DNA of 48,477 nt from an uncultured Lewinella sp. (GTDB taxonomy: Bacteria > Bacteroidota > Bacteroidia > Chitinophagales > Saprospiraceae), in assembly GCA_913057725.1 (NCBI GenBank), contig CAJXOS010000036.1, positions 1 to 48,477 of the forward strand, written 5' to 3'. Shown here piece after piece: positions 8,190 to 16,245 of the stretch. Made by a program: the position numbers and the translations under genes. Position 1 is the stretch's first letter, and each line of letters begins with the position of its first letter. The notes beneath the pieces are model-generated. The model saw only the letters and a program-made list of their open reading frames with translations. It was not told where the DNA came from and ran no database searches.

Positions 8190-9575
8190 TTAGAAATTTC
8201 TGTTGATTACTACTCCAATTTCCATGGGGGTATTGGAGTAGGCTCGGGTAGCTTTACCCGCTTGAATAAGTGGATTTAGTCTCCTTTCGGCAAATAGCCC
8301 TATCGAATAGCGCGCCAGCTGGTAGTTCACACTTAGCGAAGCGTCCAGCCCAAGTCTGTTCATCCCAGTCCAATCGCCTTTTTCGAAACCAGTTACACCT
8401 ATGTGTGGTCCTTCAACTGACACCGACGAAGGCCCACCAAGTGTGTTGTAAGTCAATGTGCCTCTACTGATATGGAACTCATTGGATAGGGCATAACTGG
8501 CTCGCAGCCCCAGTCCAAAGCGCCAGTTTCCTTTTTCGTAAAAAGTACCCAGACTCAGGTAGGTGTTCCAGAGATACCGCAGGTCTTTCTGGAGCCTGAA
8601 TTCGCTCACCCTAAACGGCTCGATGGTAATAAGAACGGAGTCTTGCGAGAAGCTGTTACGGACGTTCACATTGCCTCCTGCTTGCAGACTGATTCCGAAG
8701 TTGTTCTTCAAGCGGAACAATGTGCCAACGCCTAGGCCATGCTGTCGCATCTCGTTTCTCGCATAACTATTTTCTATGCTCACGAAGTAGATCCGGGTTC
8801 TTTTGGCCTTTTCCAAGCTTTCTACGGAGATGTCTGGAAGCGTCTCCGTCAAAGCGTCAGGACGAAATACTTTGGTCTCGATCATTGCAATCGGGCCGAG
8901 TAAGGCCGGACTTTCTTCTTGATCCGCTGATTCCATATCCACTGATTCAAGCTGTTCGGCAATGATCGACTTCTCAAGAGTTGATTCGACAAGAAGCTCT
9001 TGTTCTAGCTCGTCTTGTGCTTGTAAAGTATCCACGCCAACTGGTGTGGAACTAGCCAACAGTTCCTGCGTCGAATTCATTCCAGCAGCCTGTTTGCTCT
9101 CTTGCTCCGGAAGCTTGCTGGAATGTGTTTCCGCTGCGGATGGATTGTTTTCTCGACTATTTCCGAATCCAGTTGATTGCTCTTCAATTTGGCGGCTCTG
9201 TATTGTTGCTTCATCCGAATCGATTTGATTCGTATTACTACTGGATGATTGGCTCAGATCATACTCTTCTTCCGTAGGTGATGGCGTAGTGGGTGCGGTG
9301 GAGAGATGATTCTCCTGGCCTGCAGGTGTTATCCTCTCAGTCTGCACCTCATTTGTATCCTCCTGCTGGGAAATACGACCCAGGAAGAAGCTACCAGCAA
9401 TGATGAGTATCAAAAGGGAGGAGAGACCAAGCCAATACCAAAATTTTGATTTGGACGGAGGTGCCTCCGTTTCAAGTCGGCCTTGAAAGTCTTGCCACAT
9501 GGAATCAGCATCATCAAATTCAATCTGATTCACTTCCCTTCTGATGAATTCTTCTAAGCGGTCTTTATCTTGCAC
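8190..9575 (-). CDS. Anti-sigma-like transmembrane protein fused to a beta-barrel-like C-terminal domain
   Basis: About 461 residues from GTG at 9575. That start overlaps the sigma-factor stop by 11 bp and begins with a cytoplasmic helical segment (QDKDRLEEFIRREV...MWQDF) of the kind seen in short anti-sigma domains; the longer ATG at 9629 would overlap the sigma gene by 65 bp. One transmembrane helix (WYWLGLSSLLILIIAGSFFLG) follows near residues 45-65, then a ~150-residue Ser/Gln/Glu-rich low-complexity linker, then a ~190-residue C-terminal region rich in alternating amphipathic strands, ending in Phe, as in outer-membrane beta-barrels. I infer that it holds the cotranscribed ECF sigma factor and links it to the outer membrane. 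Confidence 0.7.
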   Translation of the reverse strand: MQDKDRLEEFIRREVNQIEFDDADSMWQDFQGRLETEAPPSKSKFWYWLGLSSLLILIIAGSFFLGRISQQEDTNEVQTERITPAGQENHLSTAPTTPSPTEEEYDLSQSSSSNTNQIDSDEATIQSRQIEEQSTGFGNSRENNPSAAETHSSKLPEQESKQAAGMNSTQELLASSTPVGVDTLQAQDELEQELLVESTLEKSIIAEQLESVDMESADQEESPALLGPIAMIETKVFRPDALTETLPDISVESLEKAKRTRIYFVSIENSYARNEMRQHGLGVGTLFRLKNNFGISLQAGGNVNVRNSFSQDSVLITIEPFRVSEFRLQKDLRYLWNTYLSLGTFYEKGNWRFGLGLRASYALSNEFHISRGTLTYNTLGGPSSVSVEGPHIGVTGFEKGDWTGMNRLGLDASLSVNYQLARYSIGLFAERRLNPLIQAGKATRAYSNTPMEIGVVINRNF

Positions 9576-10071
9576 GTGACGTAGTCGTTTTGAAGAGTTC
9601 CAAAATCTTTTTCTTGCCCGTATTGACATGCCAGTTGGAAGTGTGAATAGAGATATTCAGTTCCGCGGCAATTTCCTTGTGTGACCAACCTTCAAAAATG
9701 TAGAGGTTGAACACCAAACGTGTCTGGGGCGCAAATCCCTGGATGACTTCCAACATCTCCTCCCGGATCATGTTGTACTCGGCATCACTACTGTTCCGGT
9801 TATCCGAAAATTCCATTCCGTCGATGTCCGCAAATTCGATTCTTTTCTTGCGGATATGGTCGATGCACTGGTTCACAATGATTTTCTTGATCAAGGCAAA
9901 CCTCCCGTTCTCCGATACCTTATTAGACTGCTCGTACTTGAAGTACTTCAGCATGGCATCGTTGAACACCTCTTTGGCTGTTTCTTGGTCTCCACAGTAG
10001 CGCACACACAGGACAAAGAAGGACCTGTACGCGCTTTTGTAGATATTTTCTTGATGTCCAATCCGGCTCAC
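9565..10071 (-). CDS. ECF-type RNA polymerase sigma factor
   Basis: A 168-residue sigma-70 family protein of the extracytoplasmic-function type. Region 2 covers about residues 10-80 (AKEVFNDAMLKYFKY, then CIDHIRKKR). Region 4 covers about 110-160, with LVFNLYIFEGWSHKEIAAELNIS and the recognition helix. Start is GTG at 10071. Its stop overlaps the anti-sigma-like gene by 11 bp, indicating translational coupling. A promoter-like motif lies about 27-58 bp upstream and recurs, with identical spacing, upstream of another envelope gene at 11752, suggesting autoregulation plus at least one target. Confidence 0.88.
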   Translation of the reverse strand: MSRIGHQENIYKSAYRSFFVLCVRYCGDQETAKEVFNDAMLKYFKYEQSNKVSENGRFALIKKIIVNQCIDHIRKKRIEFADIDGMEFSDNRNSSDAEYNMIREEMLEVIQGFAPQTRLVFNLYIFEGWSHKEIAAELNISIHTSNWHVNTGKKKILELFKTTTSRAR

Positions 10072-10097
10072 GTTAGTGTTTTTGAGTGCGGTTAATT

Positions 10098-10307
10098 ATT
10101 AGTACGGATACAGAACTAGCAATCGTGGGTTCAGGAGCAAATTTTTTTCAAAAGTTTTGATTTAGCCTCTTGTGCAGCTCACAAAGGGTGTAATTCTACC
10201 TCGTTTTCAAGGCCCTGAGGTGCTTTTTTCTGGGTTTTGATAAACGTAAACTTTGACCGCTACTTTGGCAAGAGCTTGGGGAGAGAAGGAGGGAGGGCAG
10301 CGCTGGG
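10098..10307 (-). promoter_or_regulatory. Upstream region of the sigma gene with ECF-type promoter candidate; copy A of a diverged 210-bp repeat
   Basis: Read on the minus strand, this ends with CCCACGAT (10129-10122), 12 nt, then ATCCGTACTAAT (10109-10098), about 27 nt before the GTG of the sigma gene. The same two blocks with the same 12-nt spacing occur in copy B (11841-12048). CGT-containing -10 boxes are common for ECF sigma factors. Similarity continues more than 150 nt further upstream, including a CCAGAAAAAAGCACCTCAG segment, so the repeat is larger than a promoter. The remainder of the gap (10308-10473) shows no gene or structure I can support. Confidence 0.6.
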
Positions 10308-10473
10308 CTTACCTTCGCCTCCATCATACACCGTTTTAGTCTTGTCTTTCTACCTTCTGCTGCTCTCACGCTTATCCTTATTCAAGGGATTAATAGAGGA
10401 CGCGTTTTTAAATCTTTTGTTGAGATAGTTCAAGTACAGCATACCGGCTGTGTCAGTTGTCTTCCCTTAGGTT

Positions 10474-10971
10474 TTACTGGCGAACCGCATTTACGGTACA
10501 GCGGATTGTATCGGGGTTGTCAACTCCCCAGAGCATATAGTCGACCATTAATTGACCATCGCTAATGATGATGCCAGAACCCTGTACAGTAACTAAATCG
10601 CCTGTGGGTGAATCAATAGTCTGGCTTTCGATTTCTATGGTGTTTGGATCTGTTATTGTTGCGATGACGCTCTTTGCCAGGTAATGGAAGCTGTTAATGA
10701 GGACTTCATTGGGAGCCGTAGCAGAATTGCCTATTGACCATTCATTGCTTTCGGCAGTACCTCCGTTACAATCAGAGGTGATGACCAAATTGCCGCTGAT
10801 TTTACTTGAAGTCCAGATCTCGCATTGAGACCCTTCAAATCCAGGAAGGCATTCACAGTCGCCATCAATACACGTTCCATCATTTTGGCAGGTGGTGTTT
10901 TGGCAGGGATCACAGGATAGACCAAGTAAGGTCATACATGCGATGAGTAGGAAATTGAGTTTTGAATACAT
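10474..10971 (-). CDS. Lipoprotein with a single EGF-like domain
   Basis: A 165-residue protein with a lipoprotein signal (LLGLSC, Cys 20). Residues ~20-51 carry a six-Cys EGF-like pattern (C-x2-C, TCQNDGTC, GDCECLPGFEGSQC) with the Gly-Phe turn of EGF modules. The rest (~110 residues) is a beta-rich domain with two more Cys and no recognised family. EGF-like modules in bacterial lipoproteins are usually disulfide-stabilised adhesive or structural units. It lies between the sigma operon and a small barrel gene on the same strand but is separated from both by long gaps. Function unknown. Confidence 0.72.
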   Translation of the reverse strand: MYSKLNFLLIACMTLLGLSCDPCQNTTCQNDGTCIDGDCECLPGFEGSQCEIWTSSKISGNLVITSDCNGGTAESNEWSIGNSATAPNEVLINSFHYLAKSVIATITDPNTIEIESQTIDSPTGDLVTVQGSGIIISDGQLMVDYMLWGVDNPDTIRCTVNAVRQ

Positions 10972-11158
10972 CGTTTTGGAATACTATTTAGTTTTGTAAT
11001 CAAATTATTGGCTTGTTCCTGATAGGCATTGATATCATCCTAGCATAGGGCTGCCATTAGGTAAACCGCTCGCTGGGTTTTCCACAAAAAAAGGCACGAT
11101 AACATTCTAGTGATTCTACCTGTCCTCTGGTAGGAGGTACTGTGTAGATGGGATCATT

Positions 11159-11752
11159 TTAGAGTCGCACGGATACTCCGGTCGTTGCGATCGATAGACC
11201 GAAGCCCAGTTCGCCGAAAAGGCTGATTCTTTCATGTAGCTGATACTGGGTACCGATAAAGGCTGAAAAGAGAAAACCGCCTCGCTCAGGGGCTTCCGGA
11301 AAGAAGCTCGGCTCATCTTGTCTGCGTTCTATTGACGATGCAGATTCTGTATAAGTCACTTGACTATTCGTGTAGCCAAAGGTGGAACCACCGTAGATCT
11401 CCCATTTGTCGAAGGGAGCGGAATGGATAGCGGTACGTATGGCGTACATCTGGAAGCTGTTGCGAACAACCCTTTTCGCTCCCGTATGATGAACTTGATG
11501 TGCTTCGCTGATTGACATGCCGGCTAAAAAGCCAACGCTGAATTTCTGTGTTGGTCGGTACCTGAGCTCGAAGGATACCGGTAGTACTTCATTACTGGTG
11601 AAATCTTTCAAGAAGGTCGGGAGTAACCCAACTCCAGCGCGGGCATCCCAGGTAGGCTGCTGGTTTCTGCCTTGAGCCTGAATATTAGTAGTGCTGAACA
11701 AAAAGAAAAGGCTACAAACAATAATCTTTAGAAACGGTGCTAAGTAATTCAT
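11159..11752 (-). CDS. Small outer-membrane beta-barrel protein
   Basis: A 197-residue protein with a clear signal peptide (hydrophobic IIVCSLFFLFS, cleavage near IQAQ). The mature part consists of alternating amphipathic strands with Gly/aromatic turns, typical of 8-stranded OmpA/PorT-like barrels, and the last strand ends in a short GVSVRL. It is probably in the outer membrane. The upstream region carries copy B of the sigma-linked repeat with the perfectly conserved two-block promoter motif, so I infer control by the ECF sigma factor at 9565-10071. The 5' leader also has two ACACTGAG direct repeats 6 nt apart. Confidence 0.72.
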   Translation of the reverse strand: MNYLAPFLKIIVCSLFFLFSTTNIQAQGRNQQPTWDARAGVGLLPTFLKDFTSNEVLPVSFELRYRPTQKFSVGFLAGMSISEAHQVHHTGAKRVVRNSFQMYAIRTAIHSAPFDKWEIYGGSTFGYTNSQVTYTESASSIERRQDEPSFFPEAPERGGFLFSAFIGTQYQLHERISLFGELGFGLSIATTGVSVRL

Positions 11753-11840
11753 AATGTGTAAAGATGAAGTTTTGAATTTTTGGGTTGAGAATAACTGATC
11801 GGTGTCTTTAACTCAGTGTAGTTATCTCAGTGTGTTTGCT

Positions 11841-12048
11841 ATTAGTACGGATGCTGAGGAAGGTATCGTGGGTCAGGATTGATTTTTTTTCAGAAATTTT
11901 GATTTAGTCTCTTGTGTAGTTTTACAAAGGATGCAATCATACCTCAGTTTCAAGGTCCTGAGGTGCTTTTTTCTGGCTTTTGGTTGAACGGCAACTTTGA
12001 CCTTTACTCTGAGTGCTTAAGTAGAGAAGGAGGGAAGGCACAACTGGG
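11841..12048 (-). promoter_or_regulatory. Copy B of the 210-bp repeat with ECF-type promoter candidate
   Basis: Diverged direct repeat of 10098-10307, same orientation. On the minus strand it has CCCACGAT (11872-11865), 12 nt, then ATCCGTACTAAT (11852-11841), about 90 nt before the small barrel gene. Upstream blocks shared with copy A include the A-rich tract, CTAAATCAAAA and the GCACCTCAGG region. No remnant of a sigma gene is visible after it. The rest of this 596-bp gap (12049-12235) shows no gene. Confidence 0.6.
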
Positions 12049-12235
12049 AAGTAGAGCAAGGCTTTAGAGTCGGTAAATCTGGACTGACCATTCAATCTCC
12101 CAGGTTATGGTGGTGGGAAAATCGACTTAAGGTTCTAACAATCGTGGCCCTAGTCTAAGATTTCCTGTTCCAAATTATCCGAGAGTGGAGATCATGAATC
12201 GCAGGCTTCTTAGGAAACTACTGCTATAGAACAGA

Positions 12236-12267
12236 AAATCGGTACCGAAATGCTTCGATACCGATTT
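12236..12267 (-). terminator. Hairpin downstream of the FG-GAP gene
   Basis: Arms AAATCGGTACCGAA (12236-12249) and TTCGATACCGATTT (12254-12267) pair over 14 positions with one mismatch and an ATGC loop. On the minus strand the stem is followed by TCTGTTCT. It lies about 80 nt past the stop at 12349; an intrinsic terminator is plausible but the T tract is weak. Confidence 0.4.
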
Positions 12268-12348
12268 ACCGATTCAGAACCGCCAATCCGTTGTTGTCTT
12301 GGTGCTTTACTCTACCAAGATTCGGGGCGACTCATGTAGGTTTTATAC

Positions 12349-13824
12349 TTACTGTTTCACGATGGAGCGTATCCAGCGTTGTTCGCCCTGTATCACTTCC
12401 AATTGGTAAAGGCCATTAGGTAGGTTCGTCAGATCAAGTGTACCATTTCTCAGGTATTCGCCAGTTTGCTGTTCGTGTTGCAGTACCTGGCCGGCGGAAT
12501 TGTATACGCGTAAGGTTACGGCTCCCAAATTAGGCTGTGTCAGTTGATACTGGAATTGTCCACTGCTCACAGTTGGGAATACGTGTAGACCGTCATTTAC
12601 AAAAGTCAGATCATCCACGTCGACAGTAAGGAGGAGGTTTTCCTGATATACCCAAACAGATTCGTAGGATTTGTCGTCATACCCTTGCCCGTGGAGTACG
12701 TCTAGATCACCATCGTTATCAAGATCACCAAGCATTGGCCAAAGGAATAGGGACTCGGTAGAGACCAGGTTGAATGGATTTTCTACGGCCGCTGCGAAGC
12801 TGGGGTTTTCTGCATCACCAGTGTTTTCGAAGAAGATATACGGGATCTCATAGTTGTACTCATCCTGGTAGGTCGAACCAGCAAGGATATCAAAATCCCC
12901 GTCCTTATCGATATCTCCAATATCCATGAACAACAACTGTGCTGTTTCAGCTGGTAGGCCAAAAACACCTTGTTGGGCAGGGCCAAATGCGGGTTCCGTT
13001 TCCGTACCCGTATTCTCTACGAAGAGAATGCCAAAGGTGTCCTCACCAGTCATTTCATCATATTGATAACTGAGACTAATGATGTCCATGTCGCCATCGT
13101 CATCTATATCCACTGCTATGGGCGTCACTGCGTTAGAGCCATCAAAGTTTAGCCCAAATGGGTCGAACTGTGGCTCGCCAAATGCGGGATTTAGTTCGTC
13201 GCCCAGGTTTTCGTAGTAAACGACGCCACCACCGCCGTACTCGCTATAGTCATAACGGCCCAGGAGAAGATCCAAATCTCCATCACCATCCATGTCGGCA
13301 AACTCTGGATTAACATAGCTGCCAGACGCTAGCGGGGCGAGCGTAACTGGCAGGCCCATTTGAGTTGGAGCTGCGTAGTCCGCTGTTGTTGCATCGCCGA
13401 TGTTTTCGCGAAACTCCATGACTTGCGATTCACCAACGTCACCTTCATCTTGATATTTGATGCTGAAGATATCCAGATCACCATCACCATCGAGGTCAGC
13501 AAGGGTTTCGAAACGAATTTCGTCCGTGCCAACCAGATTAAAGGTGTTGACTTGCGGTGCTGCAAAGTCTACTTGTGCTTGTGCTGTTGGCATTGCCCCC
13601 AGCCCTAGGAGCATTGCGGCGGCACCTAAGGCTTTACGCAAACGACTCGCTGTTTGATAACGAAGCATTTGCCGAAAGAGTCGACGCAGCCGTTGAAGCA
13701 GATGGGTTTGCTTCTTTCGGCTAAACTGCGCGAAGGAGCCATCGGCTACCCATCTTTGCAGTCGGCGAGAGAGGAACGCCCACTGTTGTTGATAACGATT
13801 TCTTAGGTTGTTGTTTTGATACAT
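12349..13824 (-). CDS. FG-GAP/VCBS repeat protein with T9SS sorting domain
   Basis: A 491-residue secreted protein. An unusually long basic N-region (~62 residues, Arg/Gln rich) precedes the hydrophobic signal segment (KALGAAAMLLGLGAMPTAQAQ, ending near 84); an internal Met at 53 is an alternative start. The body has five calcium-loop FG-GAP units with D-x-D-x-D-G-D-x-D patterns (LADLDGDGDLDIFS, MDGDGDLDLLLG, IDDDGDMDIISL, IDKDGDFDILAG, LDNDGDLDVLHG), expected to fold as a beta-propeller. The last ~75 residues are a type A-like sorting domain (hydrophobic strands, LTNLPNGLYQLEV, final IRSIVKQ) for T9SS export and surface anchoring. No catalytic motif is seen; a binding role is likely. Confidence 0.85.
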   Translation of the reverse strand: MYQNNNLRNRYQQQWAFLSRRLQRWVADGSFAQFSRKKQTHLLQRLRRLFRQMLRYQTASRLRKALGAAAMLLGLGAMPTAQAQVDFAAPQVNTFNLVGTDEIRFETLADLDGDGDLDIFSIKYQDEGDVGESQVMEFRENIGDATTADYAAPTQMGLPVTLAPLASGSYVNPEFADMDGDGDLDLLLGRYDYSEYGGGGVVYYENLGDELNPAFGEPQFDPFGLNFDGSNAVTPIAVDIDDDGDMDIISLSYQYDEMTGEDTFGILFVENTGTETEPAFGPAQQGVFGLPAETAQLLFMDIGDIDKDGDFDILAGSTYQDEYNYEIPYIFFENTGDAENPSFAAAVENPFNLVSTESLFLWPMLGDLDNDGDLDVLHGQGYDDKSYESVWVYQENLLLTVDVDDLTFVNDGLHVFPTVSSGQFQYQLTQPNLGAVTLRVYNSAGQVLQHEQQTGEYLRNGTLDLTNLPNGLYQLEVIQGEQRWIRSIVKQ

Positions 13825-13878
13825 ATATTAGTGTTTTGAGGAATATTAGTAGTTGGTGTTTGTGCGTAAACAGTCGAT

Positions 13879-14934
13879 TTACTCTGCTTGTTGGCCCCAG
13901 TAGGTAGCAAAAGGAGTAGTAAGGCCACGCTTATGATCTTCCTGTAGTGGACTGAGTATATTAGGCCGGAGCATACCTGGAAGAATCTTTACATCATAGA
14001 TTTCTTCAACTGAGGTCTGGTAGGCCAATTGACCCAGCAATTTGCCAGTAGGTATATGTACGGCAATAATTCCGGCGGAGGCCTGCTTTAGTCGATCATC
14101 AATTTTTTCAAACGTTTTCGAAGAGGCTCTTATCTGACTAATACCTACAAAGAGGATATCTCCGATACGATCCATACCCCTCAAGAAGCCAGGATATTCA
14201 AAAACGGTTGTTTGGGTGCCGGTAGTGGGGTCTATGCGTGTAATTTTACCTTTGCCGGATTGTAATACGTAGAGCCCATCCTGATAGAGACGTGGCGAAT
14301 GCGGCATGGCTAAGCCATCAGCGATAATGTTGCCACTTGGTACCTCCATTATGACCCCAGTCTTCAGGATATCTGGGCGCCAACTTTTTGGAGTGTCTCC
14401 TTGATTGAAGGCCGTAGCGTAAGCTGGTTGCCCATTTCTCATGGCCATGCCATTGAGGTGGCAGCGATCTTCTGCTGCCAGATGACTAATGAAGGGTGGA
14501 TTCCAGACTGGGGTAAAGTTATAGTTGGCGTCGATGCGGCAGATGCAACTAAAGATGGTATTGACCGCATATAGCCCATCCTTGCCCCATTCCAAATCAT
14601 GGATATCAAGCGCACCCGTAAAAAAGGTGGCACGAGGCATGTATAGGTTATCGTAGACTTTTGGCTTATCCGGATAATGGGTAGCTAGTTCTTTGGAGTT
14701 TCGCAAAACGATCACCTCATCCAGCGTGGCAATCGCCATTCGATCTTGATGGAGTGCCATGCCCATCGCTTTGCGAAAGGAGCGCGGCAACTGTATGATG
14801 CGTTGATTGTCTTTAGGACTGATAAGTACCACTTTCCCCGCTTGGTAGGTGCTGAGGGCAATACTGGTGTTGAGTTGCTGGAGTAAGGCGGCGAAAGAGG
14901 GAGTGTACTGGCACTGAAATGGAGTAGAGCTCAA
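13879..14934 (-). CDS. TIGR03032-family beta-propeller-like protein
   Basis: A 351-residue protein without signal peptide. The N-terminus (FQCQYTPSFAALLQQLNTSI, then STYQAGKVV) and later segments (IHDLEWG, CHLNGMA, MPHSPR, SGKGKITRID, FLRGMDRIG) match my memory of the TIGR03032 family, a conserved group of unknown function with propeller-like repeats. The frame opens with TTG at 14934; no ATG is available before the conserved region, so TTG is the probable start. It precedes the FG-GAP/T9SS gene by 54 bp on the same strand and may be cotranscribed with it. Confidence 0.8.
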   Translation of the reverse strand: MSSTPFQCQYTPSFAALLQQLNTSIALSTYQAGKVVLISPKDNQRIIQLPRSFRKAMGMALHQDRMAIATLDEVIVLRNSKELATHYPDKPKVYDNLYMPRATFFTGALDIHDLEWGKDGLYAVNTIFSCICRIDANYNFTPVWNPPFISHLAAEDRCHLNGMAMRNGQPAYATAFNQGDTPKSWRPDILKTGVIMEVPSGNIIADGLAMPHSPRLYQDGLYVLQSGKGKITRIDPTTGTQTTVFEYPGFLRGMDRIGDILFVGISQIRASSKTFEKIDDRLKQASAGIIAVHIPTGKLLGQLAYQTSVEEIYDVKILPGMLRPNILSPLQEDHKRGLTTPFATYWGQQAE

Positions 14935-15087
14935 AGCAAATAGTTTAGGTTTTAGTGATCGTCATCTCTTGATATGGACACCAATATACTAGGCAATTAG
15001 GAAGAAATCCAGATCTATTTATAGCCTTTAAAACGAATTTAACAGTAAAAGCCCTGCGCCTTAATTTCTGTAACACGAACAGGTGTA

Positions 15088-15116
15088 TTTGGCCGATGAT
15101 TATTTCAGTAAATTTG
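15088..15116 (+). promoter_or_regulatory. Bacteroidota-type promoter candidate for fecR
   Basis: TTTG (15088-15091), 17 nt, then TAAATTTG (15109-15116) fits the Bacteroidota housekeeping pattern (TTTG ... TAnnTTTG) and points to the fecR-like start at 15206. A run of seven G (15155-15161) followed by the palindrome GCCCTAGGGC lies in the predicted leader. Confidence 0.45.
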
Positions 15117-15205
15117 TGGAGAAAACTTTTTTCAAAAAAAATCACCTTGCAATAGGGGGGGAGCCCTAGGGCACACATCCTATTAGCGACAAAGGGAAAA
15201 TAAAC

Positions 15206-16231
15206 ATGAAAAATATCCGCGCCGAGGAGTTGATGGCAGCTTATCTCAGTGGCAACATTACGTCTGCTGAGAAGGAGGAGTTGATGGGTTGGGTGTCGGA
15301 ATCGTCCCAGGGTCAATCGTTCTTTGACAAAGCGGTTACGCTATGGAGTGTTACGGAAGAAATGGCTTACCCCGATTTCTCAGCCAACAAGACACAGGCA
15401 TGGGATAAAGTGGCAGGCCGTTTGGACGAGCAGAGCCAGTCTGGAAGTGGTGGCGGAGCAAAAGTGGTTCGCTTCCAAATTCGCCGATGGGCCGCAGCTG
15501 CAGCAATTGCATTGCTTGGTGTTGCTGCCTGGTGGATGCTACAAGCACCAGATGCACCAGCCTCAGTGATTGCCAGTACGCTGGATGAGGAGCGCAAGGA
15601 AATGGTACTTCCTGATGGAACTCAGGTGTGGCTCAACGAAAATACTTACCTCACTTATGAGGAAGTAGATGGAGAGCGTCGCCTGCGCTTAGAAGGAGAA
15701 GCCTTCTTTGATGTGGCAACTGATAGCTTGCAACCTTTTAAGATTTATGCCGGAGATGCGGTGACCACCGTTTTGGGTACTGCTTTCAATATCCGTGCAT
15801 ACCCAGAGGAAGAGCAGGTGGAAGTGAGCGTGAAGGAAGGTCGAGTACGTCTGGAGAAGCGGCAGGAAGAAGAAGTAGCAGCTGCACCGGAAGAGGAGCA
15901 GGTGGTACTGACGCAAGGAGAGCAAGGCGTATTTGAAAAAACCTCAGCCAAGATTGAGGCGAAGGAGAAGCGAGGTAAGAACAGTACCGCCTGGCGAGAC
16001 CGAAAGATGGACTTTAACCAAGTTCAGCTGACGGAAGTGATCCAGACCATTGAGCGGTATTACGAAGTGAAAATTGAGTTAGCCAATCCTGTTTTGGGAA
16101 GATGCCCACTGATTGGAAAGTTTGATAACCCGACACTTGAAGATCTACTTTCAGCGATACAATTCTCGCTGGAGCTAGACATAGAGCAAAAAGACGGCAT
16201 CTACCATTTATCGGGAGAAGGCTGTGACTAA
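15206..16231 (+). CDS. FecR-family anti-sigma/transmembrane signal protein
   Basis: A 341-residue FecR-like protein. Residues ~1-75 are the cytoplasmic sigma-binding region (AYLSGNITSAEKEELMGWV), then one transmembrane helix (RRWAAAAAIALLGVAAWWML, ~92-112), the periplasmic FecR domain (MVLPDGTQVWLNENTYLTY, EGEAFFDVA, TVLGTAFNIRAY, VSVKEGRVRL) and a C-terminal DUF4974-like domain (MDFNQVQLTEVIQTIERYYEVKIE), which normally binds the STN domain of an outer-membrane partner. No ECF sigma gene is next to it, unlike classical fecI-fecR pairs. The next gene, 14 bp downstream, encodes an STN-domain protein that is the obvious partner. Confidence 0.9.
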   Translation: MKNIRAEELMAAYLSGNITSAEKEELMGWVSESSQGQSFFDKAVTLWSVTEEMAYPDFSANKTQAWDKVAGRLDEQSQSGSGGGAKVVRFQIRRWAAAAAIALLGVAAWWMLQAPDAPASVIASTLDEERKEMVLPDGTQVWLNENTYLTYEEVDGERRLRLEGEAFFDVATDSLQPFKIYAGDAVTTVLGTAFNIRAYPEEEQVEVSVKEGRVRLEKRQEEEVAAAPEEEQVVLTQGEQGVFEKTSAKIEAKEKRGKNSTAWRDRKMDFNQVQLTEVIQTIERYYEVKIELANPVLGRCPLIGKFDNPTLEDLLSAIQFSLELDIEQKDGIYHLSGEGCD

Positions 16232-16245
16232 AATGAAATCACCCC

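Noticed and set aside
10237..10428. 63-residue frame in the gap before the EGF-like lipoprotein gene
   Set aside because: It overlaps repeat copy A, has no conserved features and low protein-like composition.
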